In this document: positions 46,401 through 56,026 of the stretch, one piece after another
Numbering within the stretch: position 1 is the first letter of the stretch
Layout: each line of letters begins with the position of its first letter
From: Streptococcus catagoni
GTDB lineage: Bacteria > Bacillota > Bacilli > Lactobacillales > Streptococcaceae
DNA length: 64,000 nucleotides
Assembly: GCF_011421425.1 (NCBI RefSeq)
Contig: NZ_WPCW01000001.1
Coordinates: forward strand, 186,001 to 250,000
Direction of reading: 5' to 3'
Position numbers and translations under genes: made by a program
The notes under the pieces: generated by a model
Told to the model about the DNA's origin: nothing
Databases searched by the model: none
Seen by the model: only the letters and a program-made list of their open reading frames with translations

Positions 46401-48022
46401 ATCAAAATCAAGATATTCGATTAAGAGTAGAAGATTTTGGTGAAAATAAAGGGGAATTTGAGTTTGATGACTTATTAAAAGGAGTTGTGAAAGATAAAAT
46501 TTCTCATTTTTCATTAAATTCAACCATATCTGATAAGAATAGATGGAGTAAAACCCAAATTGCTAGTTCATCTTCACAATTAGGACATAACCTATTAGTG
46601 AATTCTGAAGAAACAACTGACAGTTTTTCTGAAAATGATGATGTTGATGATTTAGATCAGTCAGAAGATAACCCTCAAGAATTTATTAGTGGGACTGATT
46701 TTCATGACGGTAAAGTAACTTCTTCATATACAGAAGCAACGACTTCAAATAAAGTTAATATTGAGACAGATGAAAATGGGAATTCTTATAGACCGTATTT
46801 TGTTCATCTTCAAAAAGGTCAATACCTGATCATGACAAACACAAATGCACTTCAAAATGCTAAACAAGGGAATGAATTATTTCAACCAAGTTGGCAAGAA
46901 AAATTTGAATATAATGAATCTGATTACAAAGAAAGTCATTTTAAAAAGATTAAAGTACCAATGTATCAGGGATCCAATATATTAAATGTAAAAGTGTATT
47001 TTGCAGATAAAATAATTTTTAATAAAGGATTTGCAGTAAAACTAGATACTAAATTTCCAGAGTTGACCATTAACAATCAAAATATCCGCTATTTTAATAA
47101 AGATGGTCTTAATGCAGAAGTCACAAATGACCAAGTTATAGGAGAAATTTCAATTCCTAATAACACTTTACGCTTAGCTGGTGAAATAAAGGATGGACAA
47201 GATGGTTGGCGACTATTTATTAATGGTGATATGGTTGATAGTACGATAAAGGATGGTGAGTATGACGATTATTTCCACCAAAATAATAAATCTTGGTATT
47301 ATGAAAAAACTGTAGAAGATGGTGATTATGTAAAAGTGACAATTATCGATTATGTTAAAAATAATAAGTCATTTTTATTTAAAGTTAAGTGTAATGTCAA
47401 AGACAGTGTGGATGGATTAGCAAAATTGCCTGTGCTTAATTCAGATCAGAAAGTACGTGATCACTTAACGGAAACTAACAAAGCGAACGCATCATTGAAA
47501 ATACCTAAGGAATTATCTAATTTTAATGGACAAGGTATTACAAATCCAGAACAACTCATTAGAGAACTATCAAAACTATTACCAGACTATGGCATTGAGA
47601 TTTTGAATATGACTAAAGGAAATAAAAACAATTCTCAATATTCAGCGATTATTCAAATTCAAAAAGGAGCATCTAGTCATCACCATCATTTAACTTGGAA
47701 TGAAAAGGTCGATAAATCAAATCTACAAAAAATTATATTAAAGACAGCAACTGGTTATGATGATGAGAAAGTTTTGAATGAAAAAACAAAGAATTACCAA
47801 CCTCTATTACCACTTTCAGATAAAGTTGAAAATAAGTCATTTAACTTAATTAACGCAAAAGAAAAGAAGAATGTGATGGACAAGTCAATACTTCCTCAAA
47901 CTTCTGATTGTCATTCAAAATCTGAATTCTTACTTATGATACTAATTGCAGCTTGTGGTATTCTATGGAAAGGAGATAAAACAAGGAAAAATAAGACAAG
48001 TAACTCTCAAAGAAATAATTAG
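43466..48022 (+). CDS. cell-wall subtilisin-like peptidase (C5a-peptidase family)
   Basis: 1,518 residues. Signal peptide about 1-36 (LRSTMTLLCACLASNGYSVAA). S8 catalytic domain: Asp128 (ASIDSGID), His182 (HGMHIAG), Ser524 (GTSMAAPHVAG), with an inserted PA domain (about 300-460). Fibronectin-like domains follow, as in ScpA. A repeat-poor C-terminal part has HHHH near 1,408 and then the anchor LPQTSD at 1476-1481, a hydrophobic span and an Arg/Lys tail. The anchor ends in D, the LPxxxD form known in S. uberis sortase A substrates; the protein corresponds to that species' virulence-linked SUB1154 (recalled). The start is GTG 43466 after AGGAGG, because ATG at 43464 is followed at once by TGA. 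Confidence 0.9.
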   Translation: MTKNIKNSYPTKLILRSTMTLLCACLASNGYSVAAETNESGLQTELENATASNNITEKQPKELQAAVESESSSIADLTEPVDKKDNKVEDTLSSLPLLEQAKIIHNQDDMIKDHPKLDGRGVLIASIDSGIDLEHEALSMDDNIDKNNIKEKNIGSGGNIKVPYIFDAMSGDDSIKDDQTEHGMHIAGILVGNSKKTDFKGVAKNAQLLAYRTWSKSDAESYQGSNQFFAMEDAMNRKADVISLSIGEVGTGQKDDIWAKVLERARKEDVIIAAAMGNYGTSSMTNSFDTLVDEKFPQKDASTLLSVSSNENVIGVGAYYDTHMFLPHLQINGLDIPYENINWQNYFHFNQEKKEQISFENTIIDCDQDKDTSKYHGKILLVKRVSEQVYDQLATLMKYKPQGIILINSATPTTYGNYKTIPEIRSTLLGDTGGLFKATWAISISEQDGYRVRSYLKDKLNSKVKLNLERDPKSTKVFEHRGISGFSTWGPTPTLELKPDLVAPGENIYSTGNEGGYFNESGTSMAAPHVAGASALLLPVTKELKEKWNKQFPSISLIQLNKLLFQNTADILEDYTIPEDGKRLPYSPRRQGAGAINLIKAAKNKVFVSTDNHKGAILLKDFVEKEKQFSVVMRNLSNTEKLFKVEASPILGQKTYSNYRQHFDQTNKINSVHAVQIDGSSLSFPSYIRVPANSELTIPLTLHIGSLQMDQFVEGFISFKSLDKNQPDLNIPYLGFYGDWNKEKIVDPVSWQDGSKTKMTGIVTAYPTGLDVFDYVPWGVDYQKWKADNNYLDADPRYYVMQSQGGIDNHSKMKLRLIFMRHAKDFQVEITDSKDEKQAKTLKILKNGHYYPKYMESAYHEYPDRYKLMFGDYDLDLEWDGSVYNPKNNEEVPLKEGTYYIKVKARLEESRPWQVTYIPFTIDNTPPEVSIIDRNSKEITITVKDKHLKSVSLVKENKVIKQLDPDKDGNYHMSISDNYQNQDIRLRVEDFGENKGEFEFDDLLKGVVKDKISHFSLNSTISDKNRWSKTQIASSSSQLGHNLLVNSEETTDSFSENDDVDDLDQSEDNPQEFISGTDFHDGKVTSSYTEATTSNKVNIETDENGNSYRPYFVHLQKGQYLIMTNTNALQNAKQGNELFQPSWQEKFEYNESDYKESHFKKIKVPMYQGSNILNVKVYFADKIIFNKGFAVKLDTKFPELTINNQNIRYFNKDGLNAEVTNDQVIGEISIPNNTLRLAGEIKDGQDGWRLFINGDMVDSTIKDGEYDDYFHQNNKSWYYEKTVEDGDYVKVTIIDYVKNNKSFLFKVKCNVKDSVDGLAKLPVLNSDQKVRDHLTETNKANASLKIPKELSNFNGQGITNPEQLIRELSKLLPDYGIEILNMTKGNKNNSQYSAIIQIQKGASSHHHHLTWNEKVDKSNLQKIILKTATGYDDEKVLNEKTKNYQPLLPLSDKVENKSFNLINAKEKKNVMDKSILPQTSDCHSKSEFLLMILIAACGILWKGDKTRKNKTSNSQRNN

Positions 48023-48064
48023 TCAAATCAATATTCTAAATAATTGAATTGATAATTAATAGAC

Positions 48065-48121
48065 AAAAACGAATAATGAATACCTTCAGCTGATTAGAAG
48101 TGGTTCGATTATTCGTTTTTT
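48065..48121 (+). terminator. terminator of subtilase gene
   Basis: AAAAACGAATAAT at 48065-48077 and ATTATTCGTTTTT at 48108-48120 pair fully across a 30-base loop and end in T. The remaining 300 bases to the ClC gene show no ORF; a possible -10 TACAAT lies at 48390-48395. Confidence 0.7.
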
Positions 48122-48424
48122 GTTTATAATCCAATATCATCTTTCAGTCTTTTTGTTATAGTTGATCATTTAGTTGGAAATTAAGGTTTTGCATATCCAA
48201 ATGATGAAAGTATTGACTTACAAATTAAAAAGTGCAAGCTTTGATCTAAAGAATAGCTAATCAGTCACAAAAGTAATGATTAACATATTTTTTGGAAGTC
48301 ATTTCAGAAGTTAAGTATGGTGTATACAATTTAAAAGTAATAGTCATGAAATTGACTCTAGTAAACTAGAAACAATTCTAAAACTTTGATACAATAGAAA
48401 AAAGTGTTAGAAAGTGAGGGAATA

Positions 48425-49960
48425 ATGGAAAATCATAAAAATGAGTATGCTTTAGTTGACAATTCTATTATTTCATTTGTTTGGCGTGGTGCTTTAGTCG
48501 GTCTTGTGGCAGGGACGGTTGTCTCTATATTTCGGTTGGCAATTGAGAAACTGGGTCATTTAGTTGTTCTTAGTTATCAAGCTGCCCATCATAATCCTCT
48601 TATTTTACTTGCCATTGCTGTTACTAGCTTTTTTATTTTACTTTTGGTTGGCTATCTTATTCAAACGGACTCAGATATTAAGGGTTCTGGCATTCCTCAC
48701 GTTGAGGGTGAATTGAAAGGTCTTTTGACTCCCAAGTGGTGGAGTGTTCTTTGGAAAAAATTTCTTGCCGGAACATTGTCAATTTCCATGGGTTTTATGT
48801 TGGGACGTGAAGGGCCTTCTATTCAATTGGGGGCAATGACAGCCAAAGGCATCGCAGAGGGGCTTAAGTCCACTCGTTTAGAGAAACGGATTATGATTGC
48901 AAGTGGAGCTGCCGCTGGCTTATCAGCAGCCTTTAATGCCCCCATTGCAGGTTTACTTTTTGTTGTTGAAGAAATTTATCATCATTTTTCACGTTTGATT
49001 TGGATTAGTGCTCTAGTAGCAAGTTTAGTAGCTAATTTTATTTCCCTACACATTTTTGGTTTAAAGCCGGTTCTTGCTATGCCAAAAACTATGCCATTTC
49101 TTGCTCTTGATCATTATTGGATTTTGTTAATTCTAGGGGTACTTCTAGGCCTCTTGGGTTATGCTTATGAAAAGGTTATTTTATCTCTGAATAAGGGTTT
49201 TGATTTCTTTGGCAAACTTTTCCATCTGCCAAGTCATTATTATCCAATCATGATCCTGTTTCTTGTAGTTCCCTTTGGTTATTTTTTCCCTCAGTTGTTG
49301 GGAGGAGGAAATGGCTTGATTATTTCCTTGTCTCAAAATCAGCTCAGTTTAAACCTTGCAATAATCTATTTTGTCTTACGCTTTATCTTTAGTATGCTGT
49401 CTTATGGATCAGGTCTGCCAGGTGGTATCTTTTTACCCATCTTGACCCTAGGAGCTCTGGCAGGTTTAAGCTTTGCTTTAGGTTTTAATAGTCTGGGTCT
49501 GCTTGATCATTCCTATACTACTTTGTTTATTGTTTTAGGAATGGCTGGTTATTTTTCTGCCATTTCCAAGGCTCCCCTGACTGGTATGATTCTGGTAACA
49601 GAGATGGTGGGAGACCTGAAATCATTAATGTCTATCGCTGTTGTCACTTTGGTAGCCTACCTTGTAATGGATTTATTAGAAGGTGAGCCTATCTATGAAG
49701 CTATGCTTGAGAAAATGGCCTTAAGTAGACCTAGCGAACTGGTAGAACCAACCCTAATTGAGTTAACAGTGGGTGATAAAATTGCAGGGAAACTAGTTCG
49801 TCAGCTAGAGCTTCCTAAGAATGTTTTGATTACAACCCAGATTTACCACAAACATTCTCAAGTTGTTTCTGGTAATACACGATTAAAAAGTGGTTCAACT
49901 ATTTTCTTGGTAGTCAATGAGCCTGATGTTGGCTATGTCAGAAAACTTTTGATGGGTTGA
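48425..49960 (+). CDS. ClC-type chloride/proton exchanger
   Basis: 511 residues from ATG 48425, with GTGAGGGA before it; the open frame from 48404 would place this site inside the gene. Ion-path signatures GSGIPHVEG, GREGPSIQLG (gating Glu, so exchanger rather than channel) and GLPGGIFLP are in order. About 420 membrane residues are followed by a TrkA_C-like domain (TVGDKIAGKLVRQL...). Probably helps acid resistance or charge balance. Confidence 0.9.
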   Translation: MENHKNEYALVDNSIISFVWRGALVGLVAGTVVSIFRLAIEKLGHLVVLSYQAAHHNPLILLAIAVTSFFILLLVGYLIQTDSDIKGSGIPHVEGELKGLLTPKWWSVLWKKFLAGTLSISMGFMLGREGPSIQLGAMTAKGIAEGLKSTRLEKRIMIASGAAAGLSAAFNAPIAGLLFVVEEIYHHFSRLIWISALVASLVANFISLHIFGLKPVLAMPKTMPFLALDHYWILLILGVLLGLLGYAYEKVILSLNKGFDFFGKLFHLPSHYYPIMILFLVVPFGYFFPQLLGGGNGLIISLSQNQLSLNLAIIYFVLRFIFSMLSYGSGLPGGIFLPILTLGALAGLSFALGFNSLGLLDHSYTTLFIVLGMAGYFSAISKAPLTGMILVTEMVGDLKSLMSIAVVTLVAYLVMDLLEGEPIYEAMLEKMALSRPSELVEPTLIELTVGDKIAGKLVRQLELPKNVLITTQIYHKHSQVVSGNTRLKSGSTIFLVVNEPDVGYVRKLLMG

Positions 49961-49986
49961 TATGGCCTGACAACACTGGAAGATAA

Positions 49987-50022
49987 AAAAGACACATCAT
50001 GACTAGTCATGATGTGTCTTTT
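49987..50022. terminator. bidirectional terminator
   Basis: Perfect 36-base palindrome with core GACTAGTC and outer AAAAGACAC / GTGTCTTTT; serves the ClC gene and the convergent AraC gene. Confidence 0.85.
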
Positions 50023-50944
50023 AAGTTGTTCTAGGAGGATGGATAAGGGTTCTGCTTGCCTTTACTTTTGCATATTTCTTGCGATATTGACTGGGCGTCA
50101 AAAGGTAGTAGCGTTTGAACTGTCGATTGAAATTTGAAAGGTTATTAAATCCAATTTCAGTTGCAATTTCTAAGATAGGATTGGTAGAATTGATGAGCAT
50201 TTCACAAGCCTTACTTAAGCGAACTTGAATGACAAATTCTGTACAGGAGCTTCCTGTATGTTGCTTAAAGACTGTCATAAAATGGGTCTTACTGTAGCCA
50301 GCAAAGTCTGCTAAAAAGTCAATAGTCAAATTTTTATGGTAATTGTTATTGATATAGTCAATTAAGGCTCGAATTTTTTCATTTTTTCGGTAGGTATCGT
50401 CAGTATTTTTTCTAAGGACATAGCGGTGCAGATAAAGCAAGTAAATGAATTCATGAAGCTTTGCCTTTAATAAGATTTCAAAATGACGATCTTCCTCTTT
50501 GGCTAAGGTAAAAATGGTAAAGAGGCAATCTTTGATCTCATCATAACCCGGCATAGTGGGTTTAATGCAATGAACAAATTTAAAAACACTGTTTTGTAAA
50601 GGTTGCAGGTAGTGTAAGCTAACCTGATCAACAATGGAAGATCCCACCATATCTAAATGAAACTGAAAGGTGTCTGTTACATGTTTTTTGTTATCAATAG
50701 GATGTATGGAATGCATGCCATTTGGTCTGATTAGAATAATATCACCAGCCTGGCTATTAAAAAAATCATAATCAATGTGGTATCTGGCTGTACCTTCACT
50801 GACATAATTAATCTCTAGTTCAGGATGCCAATGAAATAAAGTATCGGACCTACCGTCATTAACCTTAGTGTGAAAAAAACGATAAGGTAAGAGATGTTTT
50901 TTCTGTTCTTGTATATTATTTCTTTTGATTCTTGAAATGGACAC
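50021..50944 (-). CDS. AraC-family transcriptional regulator
   Basis: 307 residues from GTG 50944, with GGGGAGA 7 bases upstream; TTG 50959 overlaps this site and is not used. N-terminal cupin (FHWHPELEINYVSEGTARYHID, IRPNGMHSIHP) for ligand sensing; C-terminal pair of helix-turn-helices (LTIDFLADFAGYSKTHFMTVFKQHTG and ILEIATEIGFNNLSNFNRQFKRYY). Divergent from a broken beta-glucosidase gene, and the shared region carries ATGATAGT boxes. Likely controls beta-glucoside use, mostly lost here. Confidence 0.9.
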   Translation of the reverse strand: MSISRIKRNNIQEQKKHLLPYRFFHTKVNDGRSDTLFHWHPELEINYVSEGTARYHIDYDFFNSQAGDIILIRPNGMHSIHPIDNKKHVTDTFQFHLDMVGSSIVDQVSLHYLQPLQNSVFKFVHCIKPTMPGYDEIKDCLFTIFTLAKEEDRHFEILLKAKLHEFIYLLYLHRYVLRKNTDDTYRKNEKIRALIDYINNNYHKNLTIDFLADFAGYSKTHFMTVFKQHTGSSCTEFVIQVRLSKACEMLINSTNPILEIATEIGFNNLSNFNRQFKRYYLLTPSQYRKKYAKVKASRTLIHPPRTT

Positions 50945-50961
50945 CTTTATTCTCCCCAAAT

Positions 50962-51112
50962 AACAGTATCATATAATAGTATTATATCAGAAGGATGTCA
51001 AAGTTACTTATGAAAAAGCATTTCTTTTTTTTAAAAAAGGTTGATCATTTTTTAGAAGGGGACATTGTTTTAAAATCATATGATAGTATTATGATTTCAA
51101 ATGATAGTGTTA
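50962..51112. promoter_or_regulatory. ATGATAGTRTYA boxes between araC gene and beta-glucosidase remnant
   Basis: ATGATAGTATTA at 51080-51091 and ATGATAGTGTTA at 51101-51112 are direct repeats exactly 21 bases apart, two helical turns, as AraC dimers like. Further related sequence: ATGATACTGTT on the minus strand at 50962-50972 and TAATAGTATTA at 50974-50984. Position just upstream of the promoter of the remnant gene supports activator sites. Confidence 0.65.
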
Positions 51113-51167
51113 GCTTTGAGCTTTTAAAAATCCTATACTAAGGTTACTAGGAAGAGGAGGAAAGCAA

Positions 51168-51484
<317 letters not shown>

Positions 51485-51504
51485 GTGAATTAGTGTATAG
51501 GGAT

Positions 51505-51535
51505 ACCTTGGGCATAATCTCCGCTCAAGGTTTTT
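51505..51535 (+). terminator. terminator after GH1 remnant
   Basis: ACCTTG / CAAGGT stem (51505-51510 with 51526-51531), extended by GGC/GCT, and T run. Confidence 0.6.
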
Positions 51536-51705
51536 CTTTACTGGGAAATAAAAATGGCTTTTTGATCAGGATAAAAGTGATTTTTGCTCAGAGAAGGTAT
51601 TGAGTTAAAAAGCTTCACTAAAACGGTTTCATAGGCTTTTATAGCCTAAATAAGTGTGACAGTTTTATCTTTTTGCTATACTAGAAGTAACAAAGGGAGG
51701 AAAAT

Positions 51706-52323
51706 ATGCTTGAAACTGTTTCAGAAGAGTTACTGGCTTATCAAGAAAGTCTATTAAAAAACTATCAAGAAGTTAACCATAAGGTTAAGAGTGGAAGCCT
51801 TGTTTTTGCAGGAGATTCTATTATTGAATTTTATCCATTAAAAAAATACCTTGGTCGTGAGAGATCAATCTATAATAGAGGAATCGCTGGTATTGACTCT
51901 AACTGGTTATTAAAAAATGTTGATGATCACATTTGTGATTTAAATCCTGAAAAAGTATTTATACTGATTGGCACCAATGACATTGGTTTAGGTTCTTCAA
52001 ATAGGGACATCATCAAAAATATAGTAGATATGGTAGCTAGCATAAAAGCTGAAAGCAGGGAGACAAAAATCGTTTTACTATCAGTCTTACCTGTTTCTGA
52101 TCAAGAGAAATTTAAGGGAACTGTAAAAGTACGGACAAATGAGGTTATTGATCAATTAAATGCAGATATTGCAGCCATTCCAGGTATTGAATTCATTGAT
52201 ATTAATAGCATCCTCAAAGATTCGCATAATAGTTTAGATGAAGCCTATACAAAGGATGGTTTACATTTGAATCAAAAAGGTTATCAAAAAATTTCTGAAA
52301 GTTTGGCTCTTTTCATTTCTTAG
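51706..52323 (+). CDS. SGNH/GDSL-family hydrolase
   Basis: 205 residues. Block I AGDSI (Ser38), block II RGIAGIDS (Gly), block III IGTNDIG (Asn), block V DGLHLNQKGY (Asp184, His187): a complete SGNH set. An esterase or acetylhydrolase, no export signal, acting on an unknown cytoplasmic acyl sugar or lipid. GGGAGG before ATG. With the HAD gene next it may belong to the sugar locus. Confidence 0.88.
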   Translation: MLETVSEELLAYQESLLKNYQEVNHKVKSGSLVFAGDSIIEFYPLKKYLGRERSIYNRGIAGIDSNWLLKNVDDHICDLNPEKVFILIGTNDIGLGSSNRDIIKNIVDMVASIKAESRETKIVLLSVLPVSDQEKFKGTVKVRTNEVIDQLNADIAAIPGIEFIDINSILKDSHNSLDEAYTKDGLHLNQKGYQKISESLALFIS

Positions 52324-52353
52324 TCTTATAGATAGATAAAAAGGACAGATAGC

Positions 52354-53184
52354 ATGACCATAAAAATGATTGTAAGTGATATGGACCGTACATTTTTAAA
52401 TGACCGTGGCAGCTATAATCGTGACAAATTTATTACTATTTTAGACCAACTTGATAAGAGAAATATTCGATTTGTCGTAGCTAGTAACAATAAGATGGAT
52501 CGGCTGAATCTGATCTTTAAGGGGCTGATAGACCGGATGCCCTTCGTGGGAGAAAATGGTTCCCATATAGTGGAAATGGGTAAAACTTTGAAGAGACATC
52601 AATTGGATAAAAAAGATGTGGCCTTATTTTTAGATTATTTTAAAGATAAGCTTGATACTTATGCTGTCATTGTTTCTGGTAAGTACAATTCCTATATGCA
52701 TAAGCATGCCATTCCACCCAAGGCTTTTGCTATCGAACCAGAACAATTCTCTCAGTTCTTCTCCAAGATAAAAGTAATTGATGACTTCTCAACTATTGCC
52801 CAGGAAGATATTTTAAAAATTTCCATGATGCTCCCTAGTGAGAAGTACCAGGCAATTATGGATGATTTCAATGCTAATTTCAAAGGGAACTTAAGAGCAG
52901 TCACCAGTGGATTTGGAGCTGTTGACATTATAGAGACAGGAATTGATAAGGCATGGGGTCTCAGTATATTGATAGATCAGTATGGTGTCAGAGCTGATCA
53001 ACTAATGGCCTTTGGTGATGGAGGTAATGATATTGAAATGCTTGAATTAGCTAAATATTCTTATGCCATGGACAATGCCCCTGAAAATGTCAAAAAAGCA
53101 GCCAATTTTCTGGCACCTCACCACAGTGAAGATGGAGTTTTACAAGTTTTGGAAAGCTTCTTAGCAGAGTCCGACTATGAATAA
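52354..53184 (+). CDS. HAD-superfamily Cof-type phosphatase
   Basis: 276 residues. Motif I DMDRTFL (Asp9, Asp11), motif II VVASNN, motif III Lys near 212, motif IV AFGDGGNDIEML. The C2 cap identifies the Cof/YbiV subfamily, which dephosphorylates sugar phosphates and other small metabolites. Probably transcribed with the SGNH gene 30 bases upstream. Confidence 0.9.
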   Translation: MTIKMIVSDMDRTFLNDRGSYNRDKFITILDQLDKRNIRFVVASNNKMDRLNLIFKGLIDRMPFVGENGSHIVEMGKTLKRHQLDKKDVALFLDYFKDKLDTYAVIVSGKYNSYMHKHAIPPKAFAIEPEQFSQFFSKIKVIDDFSTIAQEDILKISMMLPSEKYQAIMDDFNANFKGNLRAVTSGFGAVDIIETGIDKAWGLSILIDQYGVRADQLMAFGDGGNDIEMLELAKYSYAMDNAPENVKKAANFLAPHHSEDGVLQVLESFLAESDYE

Positions 53185-53193
53185 TAATTGATG

Positions 53194-53223
53194 GAGATTT
53201 GATTGTGATCAAGTCTCTTTTTT
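53194..53223 (+). terminator. terminator after HAD gene
   Basis: GAGATTTGAT / ATCAAGTCTC, 10 pairs with one G-T, then seven T. Confidence 0.75.
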
Positions 53224-53249
53224 ATCTTCTCTCTAAGATAGAAAATCAG

Positions 53250-53261
53250 ATGATAGTATCA
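53250..53261 (+). promoter_or_regulatory. third ATGATAGTRTYA box
   Basis: ATGATAGTATCA, 10 or 11 of 12 bases like the pair at 51080-51112, about 90 bases before the second beta-glucosidase remnant; -10 like TATAAT at 53306-53311. Confidence 0.55.
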
Positions 53262-53341
53262 CTTTATAAGACTATGACATAAGAAAACGATTATAAAAAG
53301 TGATAATATAATCCTAGGAGATTGAAGGGAGCTAAAAAGCA

Positions 53342-53855
<514 letters not shown>

Positions 53856-53936
53856 ATTGTAGACAAACTTTATTTACCTAGACCAATAGACTAAGAAGCT
53901 CTGCAGGCTATCAATAGATTTACTATTCTTCAAACT

Positions 53937-53967
53937 AAAATGAACTCTTTAAGGGTTCATTTTTTTA
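53937..53967 (+). terminator. terminator before AI-2E permease gene
   Basis: TGAACTCTT / AAGGGTTCA, then T7; A run on the other side. Confidence 0.75.
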
Positions 53968-54023
53968 CTGGAAAATTAGGAAGATTGGGAACTATTAGTG
54001 TATAATAAAAAAAAGGAGATTTT

Positions 54024-55154
54024 ATGAAATTCGGAAAAAAACAGGTCCTATATATTATCATCGTTTTTATTGCCTGGTTTGCCATAAAAGTGAACTGGTA
54101 TGCAGGAATGCAAATTATTGAAACAGTCTACAAGACCAGCTTGCCTTTTTTTTATGGAGCTGCCTTAGCCTATATTGTTAATATCGTCATGAGTTTCTAT
54201 GAAAGTCAGATTAATAAATATATTAAACCTGGGGAATTTTTCAGGGTAAAACGAGCTTTTTCAATGATTTTATCTTACCTAACTTTTGTCATCGTCTTTT
54301 TTTGGATCTTTTCCATTGTTATTCCAGATTTGATAGCAAGTCTAAGCACTGTGACACAGATTGACACCAGTTCAATCAAAGATTTGATTAAAGATTTAAG
54401 TCATAATAAGTTTGTTGCCAGATTAATTAAGTATGTTGGTGGTGATTCCCAGATTTCACAAACCATTATTGATTATAGCCAGCAATTGCTAAAACAATTC
54501 TTAGCTGTCTTAACCAGTATTTTGACCAAGGTGACGGTCATAGCTTCCGCAGTCATTAATGTTTTTGTTGCCTTTGTCTTTTCTTTATATGTCCTAGGTA
54601 ATAAGGAACAGCTCTGCAGACAGGGGAATTTGTTGGTGGATACCTATACAGGTATTTATGCTCAAAAAATTCACTATTTGGTTGACTTATTGAACAGACG
54701 TTTTCGTGGATTTTTTGTCAGTCAGACCATTGAAGCAATGATTCTAGGATCTTTAACTGCTCTAGGTATGTTTCTTTTCAATTTACCCTTTGCAGCTCCC
54801 ATTGGTGTACTGATCGCCTTCACTGCTCTATTACCAGTAGTAGGTGCTTATATTGGTGTAACAATTGGATTTATCCTGATCATGACACAGTCCTTGTCGC
54901 AAGCCATATTCTTTGTTGTTTTCTTGGTTATCTTACAACAGTTTGAAGGAAATCTTATCTATCCACGAGTTGTCGGTGGCTCTATCGGTTTACCTGCCAT
55001 GTGGGTCTTGATGGCCATAACCATTGGTGCTTCCTTAAAAGGTATTGTGGGGATGATTATCGCCGTTCCTCTGGCAGCTACTTTCTATCAGATCATCAAA
55101 GATAATATTGAGAAAAAGCAAGCCATACAAAAACAGAAAATAGATAGAAGCTAG
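54024..55154 (+). CDS. AI-2E (PerM) family membrane protein
   Basis: 376 residues, about seven membrane segments. The N-terminal pair, a soluble middle (SSIKDLIKDLSHNKFVARL) and the core TALLPVVGAYIGVTIGF with NLIYPRVVGGSIGLPAMWVL are typical. The family includes TqsA and sodium/proton antiporters, so the substrate is not predictable. AAAGGAG before ATG; own terminator. Confidence 0.85.
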   Translation: MKFGKKQVLYIIIVFIAWFAIKVNWYAGMQIIETVYKTSLPFFYGAALAYIVNIVMSFYESQINKYIKPGEFFRVKRAFSMILSYLTFVIVFFWIFSIVIPDLIASLSTVTQIDTSSIKDLIKDLSHNKFVARLIKYVGGDSQISQTIIDYSQQLLKQFLAVLTSILTKVTVIASAVINVFVAFVFSLYVLGNKEQLCRQGNLLVDTYTGIYAQKIHYLVDLLNRRFRGFFVSQTIEAMILGSLTALGMFLFNLPFAAPIGVLIAFTALLPVVGAYIGVTIGFILIMTQSLSQAIFFVVFLVILQQFEGNLIYPRVVGGSIGLPAMWVLMAITIGASLKGIVGMIIAVPLAATFYQIIKDNIEKKQAIQKQKIDRS

Positions 55155-55242
55155 GAAGTTTGCTCAACCTTAATTTTCTTGTCTATTTTCAAACTTATCA
55201 GTAAAAAAAGTGAAGAAAAGTTCGAACTAAAAATACTATTAT

Positions 55243-55276
55243 AACTCCTAAGTTGGAAAAGAAACTTAGGGGTTTT
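55243..55276 (+). terminator. terminator upstream of radC
   Basis: 12-base-pair stem (55243-55254 with 55263-55274), loop GGAAAAGA, then TT. Confidence 0.65.
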
Positions 55277-55343
55277 ATATGTCTTTATTTAAAAATCCTA
55301 AAAATAATTTCTTTTTTCGAATAAATAATAAGGAGGTGAAAGT

Positions 55344-56024
55344 ATGTATGCTATAAAATGTACTAATGAAAGTCTTTTACCCAGGGAGAAATTAGTTCGC
55401 TTTGGGTCAGAACGGTTAAGTGATCAGGAGTTACTAGCTATTTTACTGAGAACAGGTAACAAAGATAAGCATGTTATGGAACTGGCTGCACAACTTTTGT
55501 CATCTTTGTCCTGTCTTTCTGATTTCAACAAGATGTCTTTACAGGAACTTCAGACTTTCTCTGGTATTGGATTGGTAAAATCCATTGAAATAAAGGCCAT
55601 GTTAGAGTTGGCAAAGCGCATTCTTCAATCACAAACAGAAAATCAAGATCAGATATTATCCAGTCATCAAGTGGCACAAAAAATGATTATTGAATTAGGG
55701 CATAAAAAGCAGGAGCACTTAGTAGCCCTTTATCTGGATACCCAAAATAAAATAATAGAAGAAAAAACAATCTTTATAGGAAGTGTTAGAAGATCCATTG
55801 CTGAACCAAGGGAGATACTTTACTATGCTTGTCGAAATATGGCAACTAGCCTTATAATAGTTCACAATCATCCCTCTGGCAGTATCGAACCTAGCAAAAA
55901 TGATTATCAATTTACTCAAAAAATAAAACGATCATGTGACCAGCTAGGCATTGGTTGCCTCGATCACATCATCGTTGGAAGTAATAAGTATTATAGCTTT
56001 CGTGAAAGTACAGATATCTTTTAG
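55344..56024 (+). CDS. radC: RadC family JAB/MPN-domain protein
   Basis: 226 residues. Helix-hairpin-helix-like N-terminus ([21 protein letters not shown]) and JAB domain with [14 protein letters not shown], the zinc-binding His-x-His and Asp. Despite the name its repair role is doubtful in streptococci. AAGGAGGTG before ATG. Converges on the amidotransferase gene. Confidence 0.93.
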   Translation: MYAIKCTNESLLPREKLVRFGSERLSDQELLAILLRTGNKDKHVMELAAQLLSSLSCLSDFNKMSLQELQTFSGIGLVKSIEIKAMLELAKRILQSQTENQDQILSSHQVAQKMIIELGHKKQEHLVALYLDTQNKIIEEKTIFIGSVRRSIAEPREILYYACRNMATSLIIVHNHPSGSIEPSKNDYQFTQKIKRSCDQLGIGCLDHIIVGSNKYYSFRESTDIF

Positions 56025-56026
56025 AC

